Positions 21,741 through 31,492 of a DNA stretch of 64,000 nucleotides are shown here, piece by piece. The notes beneath the pieces are model-generated. The model was not told the origin of the DNA and searched no databases. It worked only from the letters and a program-made list of their open reading frames with translations. Within the stretch, counting starts at the first letter, position 1, and each line of letters starts with the position of its first letter. The stretch spans positions 1,255,623 through 1,319,622 of the forward strand of contig NW_006768770.1 of NCBI RefSeq assembly GCF_000204055.1, written 5' to 3'. Source of the stretch: Melampsora larici-populina 98AG31. Taxonomy: Eukaryota; Basidiomycota; Pucciniomycetes; Pucciniales; Melampsoraceae. Made by a program: the position numbers and the translations under genes.

Positions 21741-22975
21741 TTATGACTCATTGATTTCTATTTGTACGTTGTTGATCTGAAATTTAGTGTTACGGAGTGG
21801 GCACATGAGGCTCTTTGGTGAATGATTGAATTGAGGGAGAAATGGGTCTATCTTATCTTTAGTTTTTTGTTGTTCAAAGTTAACACATCTGGCACAGGTC
21901 TGTGCAACATCATTGTTGGCACAATCTTTGGTGTTGTGTGGGTCACCGCATTTTGCGCAATTGGGAGAATATTTGCATGAGGTGTGTGTGTGATTAAGAT
22001 CTAGACATTAAAACACATGGTTGGACCCTGTACATATTGCTTGCTTTTGATACGGGTGCTTTCTACATAAAGGCCTCCTCTTTCAATTTTGTGAGCTAAA
22101 ACTTTGTCCAACAAGTTGACAGTTATTGTGCCGTGTTTCTTTTTGTCGTCGTTCGGGTTTTTGAGCCATTGTACTGAGTGTATCGAATCCCTCGGGATAT
22201 TGTTTTGTTCACTTAACTTATCCAGGAAATCTTTGCTGGTGATGTCAAATTCGGCTGGTACAAAGTTGAACAGAACCGGGTAGCAAGTTTGAGTTGTTTC
22301 AAAGTCCTTGTGAGCTAATTTTGTCCAGATGTGTTTGTTCTCAAGCATCCATGTCTTGAATAATCTGTTGTCCATGTTCATTAGCACGTCACCTGACTTC
22401 AGTATGCTAGCGCCACAAATTTTCACTTGTTGATCGTTAACTTTTGCGTTTGCTTGGATTAGGGCCGAGTTGATGCAGAGTACGATTTCATTGTTTGACA
22501 TGCTGTTGAAAGGCGATTTTTCCGGGTCTTTGTGAATGATCAGGGTAGCTGCCTTAAATTCATTAATTTCAGTATTCTTTGGTGGGGGTTTTGGAGCAGT
22601 CTGATTAACTGGGCGACATAGTAGTTTGGGGTTAGGGCTGGACCATGCTTGAGGTCTAGCGGGCAGTGGGTGGGGGTTTGGCAGAGAGTTCTGACTCGCT
22701 TGAGCAGTTGGGCGTTCAGTTTTGAGTGTTCGGATCTCTTCTCTCAATTCTTTGATTGTCTCGTTTTGTTGGGCGATTATATCTTCAAATCTGTTCATCA
22801 TTTTGATGATGATTTGGAGCAGGGGGTCGTTCATTTGGGATTGGGAGTTTTCTGATGAGAGGGCTCTGAGCTCGCTCATCATTGAGTCCGATTCGCTCGA
22901 AGATCTAGTCGGATTTTTTGATGGATGGGGATCCGGGTCCCCTCCGCCGTTGTCTGGCGGTCGTTTTGGAGGCAT
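21741..22975 (-). pseudogene. LINE ORF1 (gag-like, CCHC knuckles), -1 frameshift
   Basis: Start MPPKRPPDNGGG at 22975. The first 100 residues include a coiled-coil stretch (F-E-D-I-I-A-Q-Q-N-E-T-I-K-E-L-R-E-E-I), then a Pro-rich linker and an RRM-like region. At about 22013 one base is missing: the frame stops after T-M-C-F-N-V, but the next frame continues L-D-L-N-H-T-H-T-S-C, completing a C-x2-C-x4-H-x4-C knuckle. A second knuckle follows, C-A-K-C-G-D-P-H-N-T-K-D-C. The protein would bind LINE RNA. Without the frameshift it would end at 21741. Confidence 0.75.
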
Positions 22976-23127
22976 AGGGGGGGTTTATAGGCAATTCAGG
23001 CGAGGAAAACAACAATGATTGTTCCTTGGAGTCTCCGTGCCAGAATTTGACAATTAGTCCCAAGCCCCTCTGCGAGGCGCGCGGACGTGGCCGCGCAGAG
23101 AGGGCTTGTTCAAGCTAACTTGTTTTT

Positions 23128-24107
23128 GAGCTGTACTGGCCAGCTCAAATGAAGGACTTAAAGTTACACGTAAAGTCAAGATTTTGGCGTGAGATTGGCC
23201 AGAGCTTTTTGTCAAAATCTACAGCCATTTCAACAAAGATTGATTTTTTTTGAAAATCTTGCCAATGTGCAAAACCTGGGTTTTGTCCCTCACTTGATTG
23301 TGTCTCTCCGCTAATTTGAAGAATACAGACAAGAATAAACCTGTAATCAAGTTTTGTCTCTGGTTTTACCCACTGCAGAGACAACTTCCTCCAAAAAAAG
23401 TCGTCAACCTTTCTTGAAACGGCTGTAGTTGTCTTACACAGCCGTTGTGAGAACTAACGGTAACTTTTTTTTATTTTGTGTTGTGTCGAGATTTAATCCA
23501 AAACTGGCAAAAACTAAAGAAAACACCTTTTTGACCATGAGTACCGTGAGATACAAGCATATTGCAGGAGCCAAAACAATGTTTAGGCCTGTGACATCGA
23601 AAAAACCCGAGTTTTGGACCAAAGATTAAACTCTAGTTAAAACTTGGCAACACCCATCACCTCAAAACTTACCAATAGTTCTCACAATGGCTGTAAAACC
23701 TTTTTTTGCAATTATAAGTTTCCTGAGTCCAAAATTGAAAAATGTGGGCCTCACTCTTGGCTACAACCTCACACTTGTAGTATCCCAGCAACATGATTTG
23801 TTCTGAAAATAAATGAGAAACTTGGTGTTTCAATTACACCCAAATTTCAACTTTTAGACACGGAGCAGCCCAAATTACTTGATTTTTGACTTTGATCACT
23901 GAAAGACTTTTATGCATATCTACAGAACCACTCAGCATATTTAGAAGCGGAGAGTATGAGGCTATAGAGACACCCAGGGCGCACATTTTTCAATTTTGGG
24001 CTAGGGAAATTTATAATTGTAAAAAAATGTTTCATAAGACAACTAGATTTTGGGCAAAAGCCCCGGCTGATCTCACACCAAAATTTTGACTCTACACATC
24101 AATCCCT
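23128..24107. other. Interior of E1, no gene seen
   Basis: About 980 bp of AT-rich DNA. Open frames such as 23429-23629 and 23145-23384 resemble no family. It is bordered by inverted copies of GAGCTGTACTGGCCAGCTC, a short hairpin that forms part of the E1 ends. Confidence 0.5.
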
Positions 24108-24168
24108 TGTTTGAGCTGGCCAGTAGTACAGCTCAAAAACAAGGCACTTTGTTAAGTTTGCCCTAATA

Positions 24169-24342
24169 GGGGGTTTCAAGTTTGTTTATTTTTTGCGTAA
24201 CTTTTAAAAACTTGGGCAAGTTTTTCATAAAAAAACTGCTTAAATCCAATGTATTTTCAATTCAGGACACCTAAAAAGGTGACCCATATTAAACAAGTTT
24301 TTGTAGCATAAAAATACATAAAAAACTCAACTTGAAACCCCC
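24169..24342. mobile_element. 174-bp MITE with GGGGGTTTCAAG ends
   Basis: Inverted ends GGGGGTTTCAAGTTTG and CAACTTGAAACCCCC, with TA on both sides (24167-24168, 24343-24344). It sits directly against the right end of E1. The end resembles that of the 38826/57837 family (GGGCAGTTCAAGTT), suggesting a common transposase. Confidence 0.65.
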
Positions 24343-24567
24343 TAACAACTTGTGTACACAGTGGTCCAAAACCATTGTGATTGGAATATAATTCCACCAG
24401 CAGTTTCACAAACAAAGGTTGGTTGATTTTGAAAAGGACCATAAGCATTAAGATCTCCTGCAATGGTGATGTGCAAGGGCACTGTGGCACAAAACAGGCA
24501 GCTTGCACTGTAATTCCGGAAGGCACAGTGTGTGTTTTGGAAATCTTACCACTGAGGCAACACTGCC

Positions 24568-24697
24568 ACTATACTATACTATACCAGTATAGTACTATAC
24601 CAGGTATAGTATAGTTTAGACTATACTTAACAAACAACAGTATAGTATAGTATAGTACTTGACTACACTATACTATACTATACTATACTATACCAAG
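24568..24697. repeat. (TATAC)n simple repeat, palindromic
   Basis: Units ACTATACT and its complement AGTATAGT alternate in both orientations, so the tract can form a cruciform. It belongs to the left end of the surrounding element; a shorter version occurs at 27992-28002 and 28094-28148. Confidence 0.8.
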
Positions 24698-24893
24698 TAC
24701 AGTCGGTGACAAAAAGTTTACGTACCTGTACTATAACTGACCGATTTGGCAACTCTCAAGAAGCATATTGTACTCAACATCTCATGTACTTCTATACCTT
24801 AAAGCACACGGTCTAGATGGCCACTCGTCAGAGTATCTATGATCAAATTTCAGGATGTGTAATTGTAATGTAGACTCTAGAATACAACAATTT

Positions 24894-26562
24894 TTACCAG
24901 CGAGTGTGTCTACCCTTTGCCTTGATCACAGCCTTGATCCGATCAGGCATGGATTCAACCAAAGCTTGAAGCTTGCTCTGAGGGATTGCTTTCCACTTGG
25001 TAAACAGGGCTTCACGCATTTCTTGAGGTGTGCAAGGCTGATGTTTTTCAGAAACATTCCTTTTCATTATGTTCCAGAGGTTCTCAATCGGGTTCAAGTC
25101 TGGACTGTTTGCTGGCCAATTTAACTTTGTAATTGAATGTTGATCTCTCCATTCTTTTGCCACTTTACTTGTGTGTACCGGGGCTCCATCCTCCATCAAG
25201 ATAAGATCGCGTGGACAATTAGGTGAGCTGATAAATGGTTTGATGATGCGTCGATAGATCAAATCGACAAAATCGGGTCCAGATCGACGTCCTGGGGGCA
25301 TTATGGTCATCGGCAAGCGAATTTCGGCTGTGAATGTGCCCCAGATCATTACCGAAGTTCGTCCACTCTTGAAACTTGGTGCTAAACAATCTTGGTTGTA
25401 TTTTTCACCGGGCTTACGCCACACCCGAACCTTCTTTGCAGGCTTTCCTATTTCAAAAGACGACTCATCGGTCCATATGACCTTCTTCCAATCATTGTAA
25501 GTCCAATCTTTGTACTGTTTAGCAAACTGAAGACGCCTTAGAATGTGTTGGCTCTTGAGATAAGGCTTGACTACTGCCACTCAAGAGTTAAACCCAAGTC
25601 TTCGAATTTCTGATCGGATTGTTTGAAGACTCGCTTTAATTGGTAGTTTGCTAGCGATCCAGGCAGCTGAAGCGCGTCGGTTTTTTTTTAAAATTCGCTT
25701 CAAAGTTCGCTGATCACGTTCTGAGAATTTCTTCGGTCTTCCGAGTGTTTTTGAGGTCGTTGATACGCGTTTTTTACGGTCATTGTAGATGACTGTGTAG
25801 ACAGTAGACTTGGGATGGCCCAGTTTTTTAGCAATTTGAGTGCCAGGAATGCTAGCTTAACAACAAGCCCACTGTGCCAGGTGATTTTTCTCGGACTCGT
25901 CCGCCCCTGGCACAGGGGGCTTGCACATTAAACGACAATCGTTGCGTGACTAATAGCCACCTTTTGGTGGGTGTTTTTTCACTTCGCTTTTACACCACGA
26001 CCCACAAATGCATTTTCTTCAAAAAAACAGTCAGATGAGCTCTGTCGAGTTATGAAGGAAATGGCCTCTTCAGAATCTCGACAGAGCTCATGATCGTGTC
26101 GATTCATTGAGGCTGCTTATTTTGAGATTTGAAATTTCAACCGTCAAGATTGTTATGTGTACCCTTAAAAAGGCTCGAGAGATGGTCAATTGACTCCCTT
26201 AAACAAACTTATTACTCGTTTTCCAGCTCAATTCTTGTGAGCTGGCACTTTTGATTCTCTTGTTTTTCTAATAGAAGTTATGTACAAGATGCTGAACTCA
26301 TACCAGCCAGTTTCAGAAACAACATCAAAGTAATGTTGAATGAGATAGGATGGGTTGCATCCAAAAGTGACCCAAATTTCACTTTTTGGGGCTATTGGTC
26401 ACGCCAGAGATGTCGTTTAATGTGCAAGTCCCTCGTGCCTCGGCTTCGGGTTACCGTGAGCTTTTGCACGATTGGACTTGGGTTAAGTTAGCCAGGAATG
26501 CCAATTTGGTGCATGTAAACGATGGAAGCCTTTCGGGTGGGAGAAAGGGTGCAGGTCTTCAT
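24894..26562 (-). pseudogene. Tc1-type DDE transposase, split by a MULE-like insertion, one stop
   Basis: Start ATG at 26562 (MKTCTLSPTRK). Twenty-odd codons later, at Q-I-G-I-P-G, the frame is broken by the element at 25853-26490 and resumes with T-Q-I-A-K-K-L-G-H-P-K-S-T-V-Y, the paired-like helix-turn-helix. A basic G-R-P-K-K hook follows, then one TGA (at about 25583, L-G-F-N-S-stop), then the DDE domain: W-T-D-E-S-S-F, L-M-E-D-G-A-P-V-H-T-S and N-S-P-D-L-N-P-I-E-N-L-W, all catalytic residues kept (DD34E type). It ends TAA at 24894. Only the stop and the insertion prevent function. Confidence 0.88.
25853..26490. mobile_element. MULE-like non-autonomous element, 638 bp
   Basis: It is flanked by the 11-bp direct repeat GCCAGGAATGC (25842-25852 and 26491-26501), which belongs to the transposase gene; removing one copy with the element restores its frame. 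Ends TAGCTTAACAACAAGCCC and (inverted) TAACTTAACCCAAGTCC; each ~100-bp end carries a CAAGCCC...GGGCTTG-type hairpin, as in E2. An inner inverted pair ACTTGCACATTAAACGAC/GCTTGCACATTAAACGAC extends the arms to about 110 bp. No gene. Confidence 0.75.
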
Positions 26563-26689
26563 TTTCTAAGAGGTTTGGGGTTGGTATAGAGAAGATGCTC
26601 GAGGACAAAAACACTCATAGACCTCACTGCACTATTACATATGTAGTCGAGGTACGTAAACTTTTTGTCACTGACTGTACATATAGTAT

Positions 26690-27530
26690 TGTAGTACTAG
26701 TACAATCTTTACCTCACCACAACTCCTTACAATCAATAAGATGATCAATCACAGCATGACCAATCAACTTCATGAGGAGATTTTCCCCATCAAGCACCTC
26801 ACCAACTTACCCACAACAAAAACCAAAAAGCTCCTTGACTTGCAAGTTCATCCTCCCACCCGTGTATGTATGTAAAATATTGTTATAAGTATGAAAACAA
26901 TGTCAATCATGGTCTTGTGATTGACAAATGATCAAAGAAAACATCTCTTTAGATCACGGAACAAAGTCAGCAACAAGACAAAGCTGAAACACAAGCTTTG
27001 ACAAGATGACCTGGTTTCTAAATTTGTATGAAGAGGGTTCTAAATTCATATCAAGATTGAAATCATGTAGACTGGAAGTTTTGAATGTTATAGAGATCAC
27101 ACAGCAAGCATCATCTAGTTTCATTGTTTTATATCAATTGATGTTAATGTAGAATTGATATAGGCATCAAGAATGAAGGGACCCTTGAAGGTTTTCCCCC
27201 TTATTGGCATTAGATAATAGATAGTTTCAAAGTTGTCTCGTTCATTCTCTTGCAGCTTATCTATTATCATAACCCAACAGAAAATCAAGCTCCTACTTTG
27301 TTAATTTCAAGTACTTCAATGAAAATCAAAACAATTTGTACACTTGTTGGCTACAAATGAGATAGATAGGATCAGACATGGAGATAGTCAATGGAGGATG
27401 AGAGCCCTCGATCAGAAAAATTACCTCGAGTCTCTTTATTGATCATCCTTTGTTTGAATTTGAATCTATCGTTACTTTTGAAATCAGCTGTCAATTCTTC
27501 TGATTTCATTTTGAGATCGAGTCTTGATTT
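26690..27530. other. No gene seen
   Basis: AT-rich interior of the 3.6 kb element. It contains only short open frames and several GATCAATC-like words. Confidence 0.5.
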
Positions 27531-27536
27531 TGATTT

Positions 27537-27715
27537 GATTTTGGTTTTGATTTCATTCCACTAAGTTTTGATTCGATTCCGATAAGTTTTGATTCGATTT
27601 CATGATAAGTTTTGATTCGATTTCATGATAAGTTTTGATTCGATTTCATGATAAGTTTTGATTCGATTCCAATAAGTTTTGATTTGATTTCAATAAGTTT
27701 TTTCAAGAGGTTGGT
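27537..27715. repeat. Minisatellite, ~23-28 bp unit
   Basis: Seven or so tandem copies of TAAGTTTTGATTCGATT followed by TCATGA, CCGA or CCAA. Three central copies are identical. Non-coding. Confidence 0.85.
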
Positions 27716-27891
27716 TTAAATTTTGGTTCATTGTTAATTTGATCATGATTTTCTTTGTGTGATTGTTCCAATGATTGATCGAATGATGGATTGATTATTC
27801 TTTTATGTTTTGATGCTTTTTTGTTTTTAGTGTCAAGAAGGACAAGATTGAAAAGATGGGGTTCTCAATAACTCATGTAGGATGAGAGGAT

Positions 27892-28093
27892 TTGAGTAGT
27901 TTGATTTGAATTTTAATCGTTGAGGTTTTGTTGGATTTTCATTTGGAACTGGATTGATGATCGATGGAATTATGGGTGCCTTTCCCTCTTGACTATACTA
28001 TACTCAATTGAGTAGTTTGATTTGAATTTTAATCGTTGAGGTTTTGTTGGATTTTCATTTGGAACTGGATTGATGATCGATGGAATTATGGGT
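27892..28093. repeat. Perfect 86-bp direct repeat, 30-bp spacer
   Basis: 27892-27977 and 28008-28093 read identically, starting TTGAGTAGTTTGATTTGAAT and ending GGAATTATGGGT. The spacer contains a short (TATAC) unit. Perfect identity in otherwise decayed DNA points to a recent duplication. Confidence 0.85.
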
Positions 28094-28369
28094 ATAGTAG
28101 TGAAAACTCAGTACTATACTACAGTATCACAATACTGTATAGTATAGTGGCTCTGTTGACTGAGGCCCATGACAAATTGTAGTGAGACACTGACACGCGT
28201 ATAGCTAGCATATTTGGCTTGAATGCAAAAATCTGAGGAGTTCTTGGATTTCAACTCTGAGGGAAGCTCCCACCAAGGATCTGATCCAAGGCAGTGGCAA
28301 CAGCCAAATCTTGCCTCAGACGTAGTCCTCAGGTGCCCTTTTCATGAGGCAGCTATGCAGGCAGTGACA

Positions 28370-30336
28370 TTGACAGTAGACTCACGTGGGGGGAATGGTT
28401 TTTTGATTTGGGGCGCGCCAGGGCACATCTTTTTGCTTTGTCAAAGGTGCACCTTTGGTGGGGGCGCGCTCCCAGGATTTTTTTTTTAAAAAAAAAGATG
28501 AGGCCTTTCATAATCATAGATTTCTTCTGATTTTGTATGTCAGTTAAACACTTGTACATACTGTAGATACAACATTTTATCACAAAAAAAGATCTTCTTC
28601 ATTCCAATCATCATCTTCATGAGTAGACACATCAATCATAATTGCATCACCTTCTTTATCCAAACCAACCCTGGGCCAGCAATGCAGGTGTTGCGTGTTG
28701 CGCTGCGCCTGCGTTGCGGTTTTTCTGACCGCAGCGCAACATAGAATCAAATTCTAGGTTGCGGCCTGACCCGCAGCGCAACATCATTTGTCAAATCGAT
28801 GGATTTTTTGGGCCGCAACAACATTTGTTGTGTTGCTGCCCAAAAAAAATCACAGTTCGGCGTTTTTTTGGCGCTGTTGCGCCTGTTGCGTTGCGCGACG
28901 GTCAAGGCGCCGCGCAACCTGACCTCACCTTTTGTTGTTACGGTACTTACCGCAGCGCAGCATGTAATGCAGGTTTGTGCTGCGTGTTGCGGAGCAACGC
29001 ACCAAAAAACACTCGTGTTGCGGTGCGTTGCGTTGCTGGCACAGGGTTGTCCAAACCTTTTTCATTTTTATATGGTCACAATGAACTCTGTCCTCAAATT
29101 CTTGAAGTTGATCTATATTTTCAAATTGTACATCTTGGTTATTGAGATTATCATTGGATTCTTTGATAGTATTGTCTTTGGATGAGGAATTGGCTGAACG
29201 TTTTGGGTTCTCAGATTGAAGATTCATCTCAATCTGAGACATCATTTTGAGGGTGGTGACGTTCATATGTGGGCAAGACTTTGTCTCCTGAGCAGACATC
29301 CCAGAAAAAAGACTTTTGACTCCAGCAGTGTGAGCTGAGTGTTCCCATGGTATGCTATTGCATTTTACAAGGATTTTGGTCACTTCACTTGATGGCCTTA
29401 ACAAATTTGGCAAGCCATAATGAACTTTTGTCATCCACTTGTAAAATATATCTTTGAGATGGATAGTCATTGCTGAAACAGATTATTGCCAAACTGTGTT
29501 TGGATTGGCCACAATCAAAACCTTGCACTTGTTGAATCTAGATCCCCACAGCATTGAACCTTTACAAAAGGAACCCAAGTATTGCGCTCAGCCTCTGACA
29601 TAGTGCCTCTGTAGAATGTGAGTAAGCACATCAACTCTCAGGTTCACATTGGTACCATTACAAGCCATGTCCCCATTGTGATGGATTCAAAACTCATATA
29701 TTTTTGATTAGGATTCAAAGTGAGGTCTTGATTCCAATCTTTCTAGATCACGTTTCTGATAAGCATGACCTGCTTCTTCTCATCAGAAAACCCACAGAAC
29801 TATAGGGTTGCTGCAGAATCACCTGGCCACCTTCGGCTTGAGATTGTTGTTGATAACGCTCTTGATGTACTCACAAAAGGTGGCTTGATAGAGTAGCATG
29901 ATGGGGAGATACCCCCGACTGACAGAGATTAATTTCTAGGCACTGTCTGTTTATAAGACTTTTTTGATTCATTAGCTTGAAACCAAACTTCAAAATCTGA
30001 TGTATATTTGATCACTTCTTGAATATATCTCTTCCACCCCACTGTGCCTTATTAACTAACAAAAGTGTGCCTTCGGTGAGGTTTCAAGGACAAGAGCGTA
30101 GCCAGGCAGGTCTTGGTGCACTCAAGTAATACATGAACAATATCATGTGTGAAGATGACTAAATGGCAGATCAGCAGCAAATTAAGACAACCTTTGTCTA
30201 ACATTTGCTTCTGAGCAATTCCTTTTAAACTTGGGTCATTGTGGTAAGCACTGCAGGTTTTCCGCAATTGTGAAGGGCTGAACATGACCTTATTACATGG
30301 ACCAATTCTATTATTACATTGTTGTATTTGTGGCAC
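28370..30336 (-). pseudogene. Decayed hAT-type element, copy A
   Basis: On minus, 29470-29050 encodes H-Y-G-L-P-N-L-L-R-P, then W-E-H-S-A-H-T-A-G-V-K-S-L-F-S-G-M-S-A-Q-E-T and C-P-H-M-N-V-T-T-L-K-M-M-S-Q-I, which fits the hAT dimerisation region (xERxFS...RNRxSxxxLxxLxxI). Upstream (29500-30336) fragments such as K-D-W-N-Q-D-L-T-L-N-P-N-Q-K are read across stops. The end near 28380 (CACGTGGG...GGTGCACCTTTGGTGGGGG) is shared with copy B at 34350. The MITE at 28666 is inserted in it. Confidence 0.55.
28666..29049. mobile_element. 384-bp MITE rich in GTTGCG, 7-8 bp target duplication
   Basis: Inverted ends CAACCCTGGGCCAGCAATGC and CAACCCTGTGCCAGCAACGC; TCCAAAC occurs on both sides (28659-28665, 29050-29056; 8 bp if the next C is counted). 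GC content and CpG frequency are far above the surroundings, with many GTTGCG/CGCAAC words. The duplication length suggests hAT mobilisation. It interrupts a repeat whose undisturbed copy lies near 34635. Confidence 0.75.
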
Positions 30337-31417
30337 ATCATTGCAACTCTCTGCTTGATTGTTTGCTTTTAATATTGATTACTTGATCAACAGAATCTTT
30401 GAATTTGAGTGATAGTCAATTTTTGATAAGCTAAAGACAGTAAACATTGATGGACATGGGCATATAGAAGATTTAAAAATTCAGGGTGAATCAAAAACAA
30501 AGCAGACAGAATTGAAGTCGCTGGATGCAGGCATAGTCCATGTAAAGGCAAGTGTGAATGTATTTGAGAAGAAACTGGGAAATATTGCCAAATCAAAAGC
30601 TTTGAATACATAGAAACCTACATGAAAATGAATCTCAAAATGGTTACAGACTTATGTTACTCTTCAATGCCATCTTATTTTCTTCTAAATATCTTTGTGA
30701 TTTTCAACTTTCAGTCAGAAAGGGACAGATTTGACTGTTTGATGATACTATACCTTCACAAAAGAACCCTGGTGAGGAAGGGTGGGAAGAGAAAATCAAC
30801 AACTGAAAAGAGTTCAAAATGAAAGCTGGTTACATCTATAGGCGAGATGAGATAAGAATGCAAGTATGTCACAGGAAAATGGAGAAAGAGAAGGCAGTTC
30901 AGCTGAGGAGGAAATACTTCTCTTCATTGTGCTTTCTTCCGCCCAGACTGTCACAAGAGCCACACTGGAGCTGCTTGGTAAATATGAATTAATTTTTAAA
31001 TGATTCCAATTGTCTGCAGACATTGCTTATCCAGTTCTTAGGTATTCTCAGTTTGTTGTTCTTTCAACGAATGATTCACTTATTTCACTTAGTCAATAGG
31101 ACATCAACCACAAGTAAATAACCTCAAGGTTTTCACATTGTGCACAAATGATATCAACACATAATCATAATTGCATGTATTTATTTTGGATGACATTCAT
31201 GATGTGACTGTAAGGTACATGTAAGGCATTTTCATGCCCATCCCTGTGTGGCGGCTGGGCGGCAATTGTCCAGTTTAAATCATATGATGAGATCCGGCAA
31301 AGAGACTTCCTAGAAGAAGAGAGCAAGATTGATGGATTTATCACCAAATGCCTATTGAATGTCAAGAAGACTCAAGAAGACTCAAGCATTAATCCACAAG
31401 CCGTATACTTGTGGGCT
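30337..31417. other. No supported gene
   Basis: AT-rich stretch. Open frames at 30387-30611 (minus), 30622-30822 (plus) and 30814-31023 (minus) have no recognisable motif and no splice support. Confidence 0.45.
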
Positions 31418-31492
31418 TTTCAAGAATGTTGAAATTCCTCGCTGGGAAGGAACATACGGTAAAGCAATCATCATTTATCTCCTGAGACATTG
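31418..31492 (+). pseudogene. 75-bp fragment of the secreted-protein family of 46.9-49.3 kb
   Basis: The stretch TTTCAAGAATGTTGAAAT, followed by GCTGGGAAGGAACATA and AAAGCAATCATCATTTATCT, matches 48050-48110 with few changes (peptide F-K-N-V-E-x-P-x-W-E-G-T-Y-G-K-A-I). It then runs into a stop (ACATTGA). No other part of that gene is found beside it. Confidence 0.7.

Larger units (their letters stand above)
17118..23022 (-). mobile_element. Tad1-like LINE retrotransposon, full length but decayed
   Basis: Minus-strand element with poly(A) tail (plus-strand T-run 17117-17133) and the 12-bp target duplication TCCTTGGAGTCT on both sides (17106-17117 and 23023-23034). Contents from 5' to 3': ORF1 with zinc knuckles, ORF2 with APE endonuclease, reverse transcriptase and RNase H, then a 3' UTR of about 670 bp (17134-17808). 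The order and the presence of RNase H fit the Tad1/I group of fungal LINEs. Several stops and catalytic losses show it is dead, but the intact ends and near-perfect duplication mean it inserted whole. Confidence 0.88.
16591..23118. mobile_element. Inner MULE-like TIR element E2 (~620 bp own DNA)
   Basis: Long inverted ends start TTAGCTTGAGCAAGCCC (16591) and run for well over 100 bp; the right arm is 23023-23118. Each end contains its own hairpin (CAAGCCC...GGGCTTG with CTCTGCG/CGCAGAG stems). Flanks are CTCGTTTTT (16582-16590) and CTTGTTTTT (23119-23127), a 9-bp duplication with one mismatch. Long TIRs with 9-11 bp duplications suggest a Mutator-like element without transposase. Its centre (16678-17122) is again a large palindrome, and the LINE sits near its right arm. 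Confidence 0.7.
16552..24163. mobile_element. Outer TIR element E1 of the first nest (~1.1 kb own DNA)
   Basis: Left end GGG...CAAACTTAACAAAAG (from 16552) matches the reverse complement of GTTAAGTTTGCCC at 24151-24163; TA flanks both ends (16550-16551 and 24164-24165). When the inner element (16591-23118) and one copy of its 9-bp duplication are removed, the left arm continues into ...TTTTTGAGCTGTAC at 23122 and pairs over more than 50 bp with 24108-24163. It has no gene of its own. The internal 23128-24108 part shows no protein similarity I recognise. Confidence 0.7.
24700..26677 (-). mobile_element. Tc1/mariner element, TA-flanked
   Basis: TIRs of 28 bp, CAGTCGGTGACAAAAAGTTT at the left and CAGTCAGTGACAAAAAGTTT (inverted) at the right, both followed by ACGTACCT. 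TA stands on both sides (24698-24699, 26678-26679). It carries one transposase gene on minus, which is interrupted by a second element at 25853-26490. Without that insertion it would be 1.33 kb, a normal Tc1 size. Confidence 0.9.
24558..28158. mobile_element. hAT-like non-autonomous element, 3.6 kb, host of the second nest
   Basis: The ends are inverted: CAACACTGCCACTATACTAT on the left and its near complement (TIR CAACAGAGCCACTATACTAT) on the right. Both are flanked by ACTGAGG (24551-24557, 28159-28165), extendable to 8 bp with the following C. An 8-bp duplication points to hAT. The left end contains a run of (TATAC) units. Removing the Tc1 element leaves about 1.6 kb with minisatellites and an 86-bp direct repeat but no gene. 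The TIR resembles that of the MITE at 28666 (CAACCCTGGGCC). Confidence 0.6.

Noticed and set aside
22649..23018. Plus-strand frames opposite LINE ORF1
   Set aside because: Antisense shadows of the ORF1 coding region.
24560..24700. Possible CRISPR-like or satellite array of TATAC units
   Set aside because: Units are 5 bp with no unique spacers; it is a simple repeat at the end of a transposon.
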